From the NCBI RefSeq assembly GCF_014656545.1, contig NZ_BNDS01000006.1:999-64998 (forward strand): a DNA stretch of 64,000 bases, written 5' to 3'. Both the position numbers and the translations under genes were made by a program. Under the pieces are notes generated by a model, which did not search any database, was not told where the DNA came from, and worked only from the letters and a program-made list of their open reading frames with translations. Positions 55,094 to 63,992 of the stretch are shown in pieces; within the stretch, counting starts at the first letter, position 1; every line of letters starts with the position of its first letter. The stretch comes from Neobacillus kokaensis. Its GTDB lineage: Bacteria; Bacillota; Bacilli; Bacillales; Cytobacillaceae.

Positions 55094-56383
55094 ATGGAGT
55101 CAGTAAAACTAAAAACGAATGTAAATAGATTGAATGGCAAAATTGAAATACCTGGTGATAAATCAATTTCCCATCGCTCTGTCATGTTTGGTGCGATTGC
55201 ACATGGTGAGACGACGGTAACGAATTTCCTGCCAGGTGAGGATTGTTTAAGTACAATTTCCTGCTTTCGTAAGCTCGGAGTAAGGATTGAGGAGGAAAAT
55301 GGCAAGCTCCGGATTTATGGTGCAGGGTTTGAAGGATTATCGGAACCTAGTGAATTATTGGATGTTGGAAATTCCGGTACAACGATTCGATTATTGATGG
55401 GAATTCTAGCAGGCAGACCATTTTTCTCAACACTTGTTGGCGATCAATCGATTGGCAAAAGACCAATGACTAGAGTTACCGACCCATTAAAGCAAATGGG
55501 GGCAGCAATTGATGCAAGGCAAAATGGGGCCTACACCCCAATCGCAATTCGTGGCGGTAATTTAACCCCCATCCATTATCAGTTACCAGTTGCCAGTGCT
55601 CAAGTTAAATCGGCACTGATTCTTGCTGGACTGCAGGCAGACGGAAAGACAACAATCCTTGAACCCGCTGAGACAAGAGATCATACGGAAAGAATGATTC
55701 GTCAGTTTGGGGGGGAAATTGAGAAGGACAATCGAGTAATAATGGTAGAAGGCGGTCAAAAGCTGACGGCTCAGGCGGTTCATGTTCCTGGAGATATATC
55801 ATCCGCTGCGTTTTTCCTTGCTGCTGGAGCAATTGTACCAGAAAGTAATATTACTTTAAAAAATGTCGGGTTAAATCCGACAAGGACTGGCATGATTGAA
55901 GTATTGAGAAGAATGGGAGCTAATCTTGAGCTTATTCAAAAGAATAAGGATTCCTATGAACCGTCGGGAGACTTAGTCATTAAAACTTCAAACTTAACAG
56001 GAACGGTCATTGAAGGCGATATTATTCCAACGCTTATTGATGAAATCCCGATTATTGCATTAATGGCGACACAGGCAAATGGGACTACTGTTATAAAAAA
56101 TGCTGAAGAATTAAAAGTGAAGGAAACAAATCGGATTGACACTGTGGTGGAGGAACTTCAAAAGCTCGGGGCAGCAATTGAGGCAACTGCGGACGGTATG
56201 ATTATCCATGGTAATTCTAGATTAACCGGCGGTACGGTCTCCAGCCACGGCGACCACCGCATTGGCATGATGCTTGCGATTGCAGCGCTGCTATGCGATG
56301 GGGAAGTTCTGCTTGAAAATCCAGAAGCCATTTCGGTCTCATACCCAAATTTCTTTTCCCATCTAAATAAATTGATTCAATAA
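55094..56383 (+). CDS. aroA: 5-enolpyruvylshikimate-3-phosphate synthase
   Basis: This is a 429-residue EPSP synthase. It has [17 protein letters not shown] near the N-terminus, [20 protein letters not shown] (PEP loop), and [14 protein letters not shown]; the C-terminal domain has [15 protein letters not shown] and [15 protein letters not shown]. It is called aroE in B. subtilis. Closely following tyrA, it is the last gene of the supraoperon, with a terminator at its 3' end. The PEP-loop pattern looks like the class II type seen in Gram-positive bacteria. Confidence 0.96.
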   Translation: MESVKLKTNVNRLNGKIEIPGDKSISHRSVMFGAIAHGETTVTNFLPGEDCLSTISCFRKLGVRIEEENGKLRIYGAGFEGLSEPSELLDVGNSGTTIRLLMGILAGRPFFSTLVGDQSIGKRPMTRVTDPLKQMGAAIDARQNGAYTPIAIRGGNLTPIHYQLPVASAQVKSALILAGLQADGKTTILEPAETRDHTERMIRQFGGEIEKDNRVIMVEGGQKLTAQAVHVPGDISSAAFFLAAGAIVPESNITLKNVGLNPTRTGMIEVLRRMGANLELIQKNKDSYEPSGDLVIKTSNLTGTVIEGDIIPTLIDEIPIIALMATQANGTTVIKNAEELKVKETNRIDTVVEELQKLGAAIEATADGMIIHGNSRLTGGTVSSHGDHRIGMMLAIAALLCDGEVLLENPEAISVSYPNFFSHLNKLIQ

Positions 56384-56412
56384 AAGCCGCTGAATTAGCG
56401 GCTTTTATTTTT
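56382..56412 (+). terminator. Terminator of the aro supraoperon
   Basis: AAAAGCCGCT and AGCGGCTTTT pair around GAATT, followed by ATTTTT. It overlaps the aroA stop codon. Confidence 0.9.
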
Positions 56413-56488
56413 GGAAATATTCTCACGATAGACATAGTTTTTTCAAATTCAGCATAGCTTGTCTTAAAAAGAGAGAAAGGGTGGCAGG

Positions 56489-57388
56489 ATGCCGTATATC
56501 ATTGAAAATGCCAATATCCTTAAAGACAAGGAGCTAACCGTCAATACATTATTAGTACAGGAAGATAAGGTATCTGCAATCTTAACCCGTTCGAAGCATT
56601 ACCGATTCTTTAAAATGAATCTAGAACCGTTTATCATGACCCCGACATTTGTCCTTTTAAACTCAAAGATCTCACCGAAAGATTCCTTTCAAGAAATGAA
56701 GCAGATATTAAAAGATCAATTCTTATCAAAGGGTTGTACTACTATTTTTACGTATGTACCGGTTTCTTTCGAAAATGAACTAATGGAAAAAGTAAAGGAA
56801 ATGCAAACGGTATTTATGAGCAGTCCGATTGATTATATCATTGGAATTAAAATACCATTACGGCTTCTCACTCCTTCGTTTCTGCGAAAATGTAAAAAGG
56901 AAAAAATTCCAGCTATTTTTGTTGAAATTGAGGATCAGGATGTTCTTAGTGATATTCCTTGGGGGTGGATACGGGAAGCTATGTTTCCGTACAATTGTCC
57001 GCTAATTCCATTAATTTCTTCTTCGAAAAAGAAGGAAGCTAAGGCCTTGTTGTCGAATTGGAAACATACGATGGTGCAGGAAAAAATCCCGGCAGTCTAC
57101 GAGGAAATTCAAGAGAACACCCCGATTTCTAAATTTATCTTAAATAAAATCGGCCTCTATCCACAAAAATCTAGCCTTATGAATGGGACAGAATTGAGTT
57201 ATAATTTATACTTTAAGGCAAGGGAAATCAAGAATGTTGATTGGTCAGATTTATTTCATTATCATAGTGATAGACTTGTTATTACAGTCCACAAAGGGAA
57301 AATTGTCCGCACTTTAAATGAGGTTTTATTTAAACCAGGTTATGGAGACCATGTAATGGTGCAAACCCCATCCTATTTTTCTTTGTAA
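56489..57388 (+). CDS. Unrecognised protein with amidohydrolase-like ends
   Basis: The 299-residue soluble protein starts MPYIIENANILKDKELTVNT, which resembles the N-terminal beta-sandwich of cyclic amidohydrolases, and ends with LVITVHKGKIVRTL, resembling their C-terminal return strand. The segment where such enzymes carry PGFIDxHxH instead reads FIMTPTFVLLNSKIS, with no metal-binding histidine pair. It may be a catalytically dead relative. This is inference from pattern alone. It lies between aroA and ypiA, where B. subtilis has nothing. The ATG follows AAAGGGTGG. The gap to ypiA is 25 bases. Confidence 0.7.
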   Translation: MPYIIENANILKDKELTVNTLLVQEDKVSAILTRSKHYRFFKMNLEPFIMTPTFVLLNSKISPKDSFQEMKQILKDQFLSKGCTTIFTYVPVSFENELMEKVKEMQTVFMSSPIDYIIGIKIPLRLLTPSFLRKCKKEKIPAIFVEIEDQDVLSDIPWGWIREAMFPYNCPLIPLISSSKKKEAKALLSNWKHTMVQEKIPAVYEEIQENTPISKFILNKIGLYPQKSSLMNGTELSYNLYFKAREIKNVDWSDLFHYHSDRLVITVHKGKIVRTLNEVLFKPGYGDHVMVQTPSYFSL

Positions 57389-57413
57389 ATTTAGCAAAAG
57401 AGGTAAAAAATCT

Positions 57414-58679
57414 ATGGATCGAGTCAATAAAATTATTCATTTGTTAGAAAACGGCCAACATAAAGAAGCCTTAGATGAATATAATGTTGTATTAAACAAT
57501 GGCAGTCACGAAGAAAAATTTCTTCTTAGTGAAGAATTATTACAGTTTGGCTTCCTTGATGAAGCGAGGGCATTAATTGAAAAGTTGTTAACTGTTTTTC
57601 CAGAGGAGGGGGAACTCCTCATTCTGTTAGCTGAGATTTTAGTAGAAGCTGGGGAAGAAGAGCAGGCGATTCTCGTCTTAGAAAAGATTTCAACACAGGA
57701 TACTAATTACGGACAATCATTATTGCTGCTAGCGGATCTTTATCAAATGGAGGGACTATATGAGGTTTCCGAAAATAAGATTTTAAGGGCAAAAGAACTT
57801 TTGCCGAATGAAATCATCATTGATTTTGCTCTAGGCGAGCTATATGGTGAACAGGGTGAGGTTTTAAAGGCGATGAAGGCCTATGAAGAGGTCCTAAAAG
57901 AAACAAATGAAATTGCCGGGGTCAATGTTCACAGCCGAATGGCTGATTTATTAAGTGCATCAGGTGCATTTGAAGATGCTTTAATCTTTTATGATAAAGC
58001 AATGGATGAAAAACTTGAAATTAATACCCTATTTGGTTATGCGTTTACGGCCCTTCAGGCTGGATATAATCGTACTGCTATTGAAAAGTTTATAGAGTTA
58101 AAAGAACTTGACCCTGAATATCACTCGCTTTATTTGCATTTAGCATCAGCCTATGAACGAGAGGAAGAGCTTGAAAATAGCCTTCGAACTGTTCAAGAGG
58201 GAATCAAACAAGATGAATTTAATAAAGAGTTATTTTTTAAAGGCGGGAAAATTGCCTTAAAACTCGGTATGGAAGAGGAAGCAGAGAGCTACTTACGAGA
58301 ATCGCTTGTATTAGACCCTGGATATGTGGAAGCAGCACTTACTTTGAATAAACTCTTATTGCAGCAGGAACGATTTAGTGATGTGTTAGAATTAATGACA
58401 GAACTTGATTTAGCTGCAGAAGATGAACCACAGCTATTATGGGATTCCGCTTTGGCATATGCAGGTTTAGAAGAATTTTCAGACGCATTAGACAAATATG
58501 AAAGTGCATATACTTATTTTAAGAATAATGAAACGTTTTTATCTGATTATGGATATTTTTTAATTGAAGAAGGAAAAAACGCCCTGGCTGCCGAAATTTT
58601 TAAACAGATAATCAAGAAAGATCCAACTAATACAGAGGTCCTTGATTTACTTGAGCGACTTACGGAATCAGAAAAATAA
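57414..58679 (+). CDS. ypiA: TPR-repeat protein YpiA
   Basis: The 421-residue acidic, fully helical protein is built of tetratricopeptide repeats. Example units are LFLLSEELLQFGFLDEARALIEKLL-type, SLLLLADLYQMEGLYEVSEN and LFFKGGKIALKLGMEEEAES. The length matches B. subtilis YpiA (423), which also lies after the EPSP synthase gene and before ypiB. YpiA and YpiB are linked to ClpCP-dependent control of MurA in Firmicutes, as I recall. No signal peptide or transmembrane helix is present. Confidence 0.92.
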   Translation: MDRVNKIIHLLENGQHKEALDEYNVVLNNGSHEEKFLLSEELLQFGFLDEARALIEKLLTVFPEEGELLILLAEILVEAGEEEQAILVLEKISTQDTNYGQSLLLLADLYQMEGLYEVSENKILRAKELLPNEIIIDFALGELYGEQGEVLKAMKAYEEVLKETNEIAGVNVHSRMADLLSASGAFEDALIFYDKAMDEKLEINTLFGYAFTALQAGYNRTAIEKFIELKELDPEYHSLYLHLASAYEREEELENSLRTVQEGIKQDEFNKELFFKGGKIALKLGMEEEAESYLRESLVLDPGYVEAALTLNKLLLQQERFSDVLELMTELDLAAEDEPQLLWDSALAYAGLEEFSDALDKYESAYTYFKNNETFLSDYGYFLIEEGKNALAAEIFKQIIKKDPTNTEVLDLLERLTESEK

Positions 58680-58709
58680 AGCTTGAATATGCAGAGGAGG
58701 GAAATGACT

Positions 58710-59276
58710 ATGGCAACCCCTGTATCTGTCAACGAGAAGAAGGATTTTATTCGTTGGTTTTTAAATCATTATCAATTAAAAAGAAGAGAATGTGTTTGGA
58801 TTTTAAACTATTTAATGAGTCATGATCAGTTAATGGAAAAGGTTCATTTTGTTGAGCAAGCACAATATTGTCCAAGGGGCTTAATCATGTCAACACATTG
58901 TGTCGATAAAGTGCCGTTTCGCTTTTATAAGGAAAATGTGATGACAACTGATGCCGAGAAATCCTTTCATGATATTCGGCTTAATCGAGACGAAGATATT
59001 TATATTCAACTAAACTTTCATGCGTCTAATCAGGCACATCAATATGCAGCTGTTTTGGAGGAAAATCCTTATGTACCAAAACATTTGCAGGTAAATGAAA
59101 AAGACGGCATGATTGCCGAACAAATGCTGAAAGAAAGTATTGAACGATTTCAACGCGACAAGCTGCTGCGATTAATCGACGAGGCACTTGACAGGCAGGA
59201 CCGAGAAGCATTTCAGGCTTTAACAGAAAAATTAAATCAATTATCACCATTAGTATCAAAAGAGAGTTTGCGATAA
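58710..59276 (+). CDS. ypiB: YpiB / ReoY-family protein (UPF0302)
   Basis: ATG 58710 lies eight bases after AGAGGAGGG and gives 188 residues (179 in B. subtilis). The conserved core is [20 protein letters not shown] and [18 protein letters not shown], followed by a helical C-terminal IDEAL-like segment ([20 protein letters not shown]). The Listeria homologue ReoY participates in ClpCP degradation of MurA. It follows ypiA closely. Confidence 0.93.
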   Translation: MATPVSVNEKKDFIRWFLNHYQLKRRECVWILNYLMSHDQLMEKVHFVEQAQYCPRGLIMSTHCVDKVPFRFYKENVMTTDAEKSFHDIRLNRDEDIYIQLNFHASNQAHQYAAVLEENPYVPKHLQVNEKDGMIAEQMLKESIERFQRDKLLRLIDEALDRQDREAFQALTEKLNQLSPLVSKESLR

Positions 59277-59292
59277 GCAGGCTCTTTTTTGG
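59258..59292 (+). terminator. Terminator overlapping the end of ypiB
   Basis: AAAAGAGAGTTTGC pairs imperfectly (with G-T pairs and a two-base bulge) with GCAGGCTCTTTTTT. The hairpin spans the stop codon. Confidence 0.5.
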
Positions 59293-59520
59293 TGTAGAAG
59301 AGGGCGGAGCGCTGCAAAAATAAACCTATCTTGCTGAAATTAGTTTGATTAACAAGATTTGACAAGAGCAGTTTCGCTCTGAACACGCCGCCTCTTGTGT
59401 AAATAAACAACGATATCCAAAAAGATCCAGGGTTACTTTTTGTAAAGTTTCAATATGTTTAATTGTTTAGGGAATAATGGTACTATTGGGGTATTGAAAT
59501 GAAAAAGGTTGGTGCAAAAA

Positions 59521-59985
59521 ATGAAATGGATACCTCAAGATGTAGAAACGTACTCAAATGCGAAGGAGTATGTTGATACTGCTGTTGTGCCACTATACTC
59601 CGTAACAGTTGGAGGAGGGATCAAGCAATCAGCCGCAGCAGCTGAATTTATTACTTTATTAACGACTTATTTAGAAAAACAATTTACCGGTAGAATCTTA
59701 TTATTTCCGCCTTTTACTTATCTTGAAAATGAACAGAGTGAAAGAGTGGTAACCGATTTGCAAAATTGGGAGGTAAATATTTTTGAGGCTGGGTTTAAAC
59801 ATGTTTTCTATATCACGTCCGATCTTGAATGGCGTGGAAGAGAAGCCCAGCTGGAAGGTTCAGTGATTTGGCTTCCATCAATTCCGCTAGAGCACATGAA
59901 TGATCCTCAAAAATTAACAATGATTGATAGTCAGGTAAAACAGCTTTTAACACTTTTTACACAAAAATGGCATGAAAATGAATAA
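59521..59985 (+). CDS. ypiF: YpiF-like protein (DUF2487)
   Basis: ATG 59521 (MKWIPQDVETYSNAKEYVDT) gives 154 residues, close to YpiF (about 148). In-frame TTG/GTG codons at 59509 and 59512 could add three or four residues. It is a soluble alpha/beta protein, with no motif I can assign to a function. Position upstream of qcrA is conserved. Confidence 0.88.
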   Translation: MKWIPQDVETYSNAKEYVDTAVVPLYSVTVGGGIKQSAAAAEFITLLTTYLEKQFTGRILLFPPFTYLENEQSERVVTDLQNWEVNIFEAGFKHVFYITSDLEWRGREAQLEGSVIWLPSIPLEHMNDPQKLTMIDSQVKQLLTLFTQKWHENE

Positions 59986-60022
59986 AACCACGTATATTAG
60001 CTGTTTTTAAAATAGTATGATA

Positions 60023-60051
60023 TTGACCTTACCTGCAGATTGATATATCAT
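60023..60051 (+). promoter_or_regulatory. Sigma-A-type promoter of qcrABC
   Basis: TTGACC (60023-60028) and TATCAT (60046-60051) are separated by 17 bases. They lie 73 bases upstream of the qcrA start. Confidence 0.6.
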
Positions 60052-60123
60052 TGTTATGTCCTAGTTTTATTGTGTTTAAATATGTCCGCTGGACTTAACT
60101 TCATGAATGGAGGGGGGATAAGC

Positions 60124-60630
60124 ATGAGTAAAGATCGCGTTTCAAGACGTCAATTCTTGAGCTACACACTAACTGGTGTAGGCGGATTTATGGCGGCAGG
60201 GATTTTAATGCCAATGGTAAGATTTGCTGTTGATCCTGTGTTAAAGGCAGAAGCGGCAGGTGAATTTGTTGCAACAAAACAAAAAGTAGCAGATTTAACA
60301 AATGAACCGGTTCGTGTTGACTTTACCTATAAGCAGAAAGATGCATGGTATGAATCTGACGTTACAGAATCTGCTTGGGTTTACAAGGATGATGCAGGCA
60401 AAATTGTTGCCCTGTCACCTGTATGTAAGCATTTAGGCTGTACCGTTAACTGGAATTCGGACAAGGAGCACCCGGAACAATTCTTCTGTCCATGTCACTA
60501 TGGCCGTTATACAAAGGATGGAACCAACGTTCCTGGTACACCGCCGTTGGCACCGCTTGATGTGTACCCATTCAAAGAAAAAGACGGTTATCTTTATTTA
60601 GGAAAAGCTAAACCACGGAAGGAGGCGTAA
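60124..60630 (+). CDS. qcrA: Menaquinol:cytochrome c reductase Rieske subunit QcrA
   Basis: From ATG 60124 behind GGAGGGGGG the protein has 168 residues (167 in B. subtilis). It has a twin-arginine-like start (SRRQFL), one transmembrane helix, and the Rieske cluster motifs CKHLGC and CPCHYGRY. It passes electrons from menaquinol to cytochrome c. The upstream in-frame extension to 60040 is rejected. Three bases separate it from qcrB. Confidence 0.97.
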   Translation: MSKDRVSRRQFLSYTLTGVGGFMAAGILMPMVRFAVDPVLKAEAAGEFVATKQKVADLTNEPVRVDFTYKQKDAWYESDVTESAWVYKDDAGKIVALSPVCKHLGCTVNWNSDKEHPEQFFCPCHYGRYTKDGTNVPGTPPLAPLDVYPFKEKDGYLYLGKAKPRKEA

Positions 60631-60633
60631 TCA

Positions 60634-61308
60634 TTGTTAAACAAAATTTACGATTGGGTAGATGAGCGTTTAGATATTACGCCTTTGTGGCGCGATATCG
60701 CTGATCATGAAGTACCAGAGCACGTAAATCCGGCGCATCATTTTTCTGCGTTTGTTTATTGCTTCGGAGGTATGACATTTTTCGTTACAGTTATCCAAAT
60801 ACTTTCCGGTATGTTTTTAACGATGTATTATGTACCGGATATTAAAAATGCTTGGGAATCAGTTTATTATTTACAAAATGAAGTTGCATTTGGGCAAATC
60901 GTACGTGGTATGCATCACTGGGGAGCAAGTTTAGTACTTGTGATGATGTTCTTACATACATTGCGCGTATTCTTCCAAGGCACTTATAAGAAACCTCGTG
61001 AACTGAACTGGGTTGTCGGAGTACTTATTTTCTTCGTCATGCTTGGATTAGGTTTTACGGGCTATCTATTACCTTGGGATATGAAAGCGTTGTTCGCAAC
61101 AAAAGTAGGCTTGCAGATCGCAGAGGCGACACCATTCATTGGTACGTACGTGAAAGTGCTGCTTGCTGGTCATGAACATATTGTTGGAGCGCAAACATTA
61201 ACTCGCTTCTTTGCGATTCACGTATTCTTCCTGCCTGCTGTATTATTTGGATTAATGGCAGCACACTTTATCATGATTCGGAGACAAGGTATTTCCGGAC
61301 CACTATGA
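60634..61308 (+). CDS. qcrB: Menaquinol:cytochrome c reductase cytochrome b subunit QcrB
   Basis: The 224-residue b6-type cytochrome has four transmembrane helices. The paired haem histidines are in RGMHHWGASLVLVMMFLHTL and in the later HVFFLP segment; YCFGGMTFF holds the Cys typical of b6-type proteins. It has the same length as B. subtilis QcrB. It starts at TTG 60634 behind GGAGGCG. Confidence 0.97.
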   Translation: MLNKIYDWVDERLDITPLWRDIADHEVPEHVNPAHHFSAFVYCFGGMTFFVTVIQILSGMFLTMYYVPDIKNAWESVYYLQNEVAFGQIVRGMHHWGASLVLVMMFLHTLRVFFQGTYKKPRELNWVVGVLIFFVMLGLGFTGYLLPWDMKALFATKVGLQIAEATPFIGTYVKVLLAGHEHIVGAQTLTRFFAIHVFFLPAVLFGLMAAHFIMIRRQGISGPL

Positions 61309-61373
61309 TTTATTTTATAGTGGAATGTAAGTGATTTTTACTTATCTTTATAGAAAAAGGAGGGGATTGCTCG

Positions 61374-62144
61374 ATGCATCGCGGTAAAGGTTTAAAGTTT
61401 GTAGGTGATTCACGTATTTTAGCACCTGAGGTAAGAGAACAGAAACTTCCAAAAGATTACTCCGAATACCCTGGTAAAACAGAGGCGTTCTGGCCAAACT
61501 TCCTTTTGAAAGAATGGATGGTTGGGGCAGTATTCCTTGTTGGAATTTTATGTTTAACAGTAGCACACCCAGCTCCGCTTGAAAGAATCGCGGATCCTAC
61601 AGACACAGGCTATATCCCATTACCAGACTGGTATTTCTTATTCTTGTATCAATTACTTAAATATACGTATGCATCTGGTCCATATACTGTTATGGGGGCA
61701 ATGATTATTCCGGGACTTGCGTTTGGTGGATTATTATTAGCTCCATTCATTGACCGCGGCCCTGAACGCCGTGCCAGCAAGCGTCCATTAGCGACTGGAT
61801 TTATGTTACTAGCATTGGCAGCCATTACATTTTTAACTTGGGAATCTGTTGCGACTCATGACTGGGAAGCTGCAGAACGACAAGGGAAAATTGTCCAAAA
61901 AGTAGAAGTTGACAAATCAAGTGACGGATATCAAATCGCTAGTAAAAATACATGTATCACTTGCCACGGTGAAGATCTTCAAGGCGGACCTGCTGCTCCT
62001 TCATTAGCTAATACAGGCTTATCTGCAGATGAAGTAGCGAAGATTGCAAAAGAAGGCTATAAAAACATGCCTCCAGGAGTTTTTAAAGGTTCTGATGACG
62101 AGTTGAAAAAGCTTTCTGAATATATCTCTGGGCTTGGTAAGTAA
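61374..62144 (+). CDS. qcrC: Menaquinol:cytochrome c reductase cytochrome b/c subunit QcrC
   Basis: The 256-residue fusion protein has a subunit IV-like part with three transmembrane helices (containing PDWYFLFLYQLLKY) joined to a C-terminal cytochrome c domain with one haem site, CITCH. Its maturation should need the ResABC proteins encoded at 9.3-12.7 kb. The length matches B. subtilis QcrC (255). It ends the operon with a terminator. Confidence 0.97.
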   Translation: MHRGKGLKFVGDSRILAPEVREQKLPKDYSEYPGKTEAFWPNFLLKEWMVGAVFLVGILCLTVAHPAPLERIADPTDTGYIPLPDWYFLFLYQLLKYTYASGPYTVMGAMIIPGLAFGGLLLAPFIDRGPERRASKRPLATGFMLLALAAITFLTWESVATHDWEAAERQGKIVQKVEVDKSSDGYQIASKNTCITCHGEDLQGGPAAPSLANTGLSADEVAKIAKEGYKNMPPGVFKGSDDELKKLSEYISGLGK

Positions 62145-62154
62145 GTATTAAACT

Positions 62155-62187
62155 AAAAAGCTGACGAAATTTCGTCAGCTTTTTTAT
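62155..62187 (+). terminator. Terminator of qcrABC
   Basis: AAAAAGCTGACGAAAT and TTCGTCAGCTTTTTT form a long perfect hairpin with a T run. Confidence 0.9.
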
Positions 62188-62196
62188 TAATAAAAA

Positions 62197-62442
62197 GGCT
62201 GTGTTAAACTTGGCTGTTGATTTCCGCTACAGGAGCTTCGCTTTCCGCGGGCGTGCCGGCGAGCCTCCTTGGCGCTTAGGCGCCTGTGGGGTCTCCCCTG
62301 CCCCGTAATCCCGCAGGACATTGAATTACATCCTCGAATTCGCCCACGCACGAAGGAAATGCGCCAGCATTTTCGAGGAGTCTGCGCCCCTTTCGCTCCA
62401 ATCAACTGAGTTAAAAAATCAACAATGACCTTTAACACAGCC
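62197..62442. mobile_element. MITE-like element with inverted terminal repeats
   Basis: A 246-bp non-coding, GC-rich block starts GGCTGTGTTAAA and ends TTTAACACAGCC, a perfect 12-base inverted repeat. The bases AATAAAAA lie directly outside both ends (62189-62196 and 62443-62450), a candidate 8-bp target duplication. The interior is a Bacillaceae-type dispersed repeat (TGTTGATTTCCGCT, GCTTTCCGCGGGCG, CGCTCCAATCAAC). It makes up most of the 323-base gap between qcrC and ypjA. No ORF of note is present. Confidence 0.7.
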
Positions 62443-62467
62443 AATAAAAAAGTAACGGGGTGTTGTT

Positions 62468-63061
62468 GTGCGCTGGATTTATCCGCTATTAGCAAATCGT
62501 TCCATTCTTCTATTATTGTTAATTGTTAATATTGCGGGAACTGCTTATGGGTATTATTGGTATGGGTGGCAATTGAAAGAAACACCTGATATTTTTCTGG
62601 CGTTTGTACCTGATAGCCCGACTGCCAGTCTATTTTTCGTTTTTGTACTGATTGCCTTTTTATTAAAAGGGAACTGGCCATTACTGGAAGCTTTTGCAAT
62701 TGTAACTTTATTTAAATATGGTATTTGGGCAGTTGTCATGAATATCTTGGTTTATTTTGTACAAGGAGAGCTGGACTGGGTAGGTTTTATGTTAATATTC
62801 TCGCATTTTGCCATGGCCATCCAGGGAGTCCTATTTGCGCCTTTTTACCGTTTTAAAGGCTGGCATCTAGTGGTTGCAGCTATTTGGACATTACATAATG
62901 ACGTTATTGATTATGTCTTCTTCATGCTCCCGAGCTATCATATGCTGGACCAATTCATTCCGCAAATTGGGTATTTTACATTTTGGTTATCTATAGTATC
63001 GATTGGAATCGCCTATTATCTAGTTACTCGTCCAGGAAGTTTTAAGCTGGAAATAAAATAA
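62468..63061 (+). CDS. ypjA: YpjA-like membrane protein (DUF1405)
   Basis: This 197-residue protein has about six transmembrane helices and conserved Asn/Trp/His residues typical of the DUF1405 family (LKYGIWAVVMNILVYF near the middle as FKYGIWAVVMNILVYF, and IWTLHNDVIDYV). The start is GTG 62468 behind AACGGGGTG. In B. subtilis ypjA follows qcrC, as here, but a repeat element has been inserted between. Its function is unknown. Confidence 0.9.
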   Translation: MRWIYPLLANRSILLLLLIVNIAGTAYGYYWYGWQLKETPDIFLAFVPDSPTASLFFVFVLIAFLLKGNWPLLEAFAIVTLFKYGIWAVVMNILVYFVQGELDWVGFMLIFSHFAMAIQGVLFAPFYRFKGWHLVVAAIWTLHNDVIDYVFFMLPSYHMLDQFIPQIGYFTFWLSIVSIGIAYYLVTRPGSFKLEIK

Positions 63062-63139
63062 TTATTATTCATCATTTAATATGGTCTAACCTTGTCCACC
63101 CCTTCATACACTTTATTAGTAACGAAAGGGGGGACAATT

Positions 63140-63934
63140 GTGAAAATAAAATGGCTTTATTTATTAGCAATCATCTTGATACTTACTCCCATAACAGTAC
63201 ATGCTGAGGTACAAACACCAATGGAGAAATTGGATGATATATCTGATGAGGCACTCCAAATGGTGAAGTTCCATAGATATGAAGATGCAAAGAAATTACT
63301 AGATTATTTTTCAGATCAATTTACAAGTGTTTCGGGCAGAGAGCAGCCGTTATCAATGGATGAGGTCAGGATCATTCACACCTCCCATGACGAAGCAATG
63401 GAAGCTGCTGTCAGCCCTACAATGAATCACGAAGAACGTATTAATAGGCTGACGAAATTCCGACTTGTCATTGATGCCATTGTCACAAGCCATCAGCCTT
63501 TATGGACGGAAATGGAAAACCAAATCATGACAGCATTTACGCACGCAAAAGTTGCCGCGATTCATGGTGATACCGCAAAATTTCATTCAAACTTTAATAA
63601 TTTTTTATCATTGTACAACGTTATTTATCCGAGTATGAAAATTGATGTACCGGCAGAGAATATACAAAGATTAGATGCACGGATTAAATTCATCGATAAT
63701 TATCGCTCAGAAATGATTAAAAATGAAGAGAGTAAGACGGAGCTGGAAAAACTTGATACAGATTTAAAAAATCTTTTTGCTAATATGGAAGATGATGAAG
63801 CTGATCCCTCACTCTGGTGGGTAATAATATCAACAGGCAGTATAATTATCATGACTTTGTCTTATGTTGGATGGAGAAAGTATCAAGGTGAGAAAGAAAT
63901 AAAGAAAAATCGCTCCAGAGAGCATAAAGATTGA
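63140..63934 (+). CDS. ypjB: YpjB-like sporulation membrane protein
   Basis: From GTG 63140 behind GGGGGGAC the protein has 264 residues, the same as B. subtilis YpjB. It has a signal peptide (IKWLYLLAIILILTPITVHA), a helical extracytoplasmic domain, a C-terminal transmembrane helix (LWWVIISTGSIIIMTLSYVG) and a basic cytoplasmic tail. The family is annotated as sporulation protein YpjB; its molecular role is unknown. The upstream in-frame extension to 63092 is rejected. Confidence 0.9.
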   Translation: MKIKWLYLLAIILILTPITVHAEVQTPMEKLDDISDEALQMVKFHRYEDAKKLLDYFSDQFTSVSGREQPLSMDEVRIIHTSHDEAMEAAVSPTMNHEERINRLTKFRLVIDAIVTSHQPLWTEMENQIMTAFTHAKVAAIHGDTAKFHSNFNNFLSLYNVIYPSMKIDVPAENIQRLDARIKFIDNYRSEMIKNEESKTELEKLDTDLKNLFANMEDDEADPSLWWVIISTGSIIIMTLSYVGWRKYQGEKEIKKNRSREHKD

Positions 63935-63992
63935 CGCGTCTAATCGGCTTAATTAAAATATTATCAATACAAGCTGGTTAGGAGTGTAGAAA

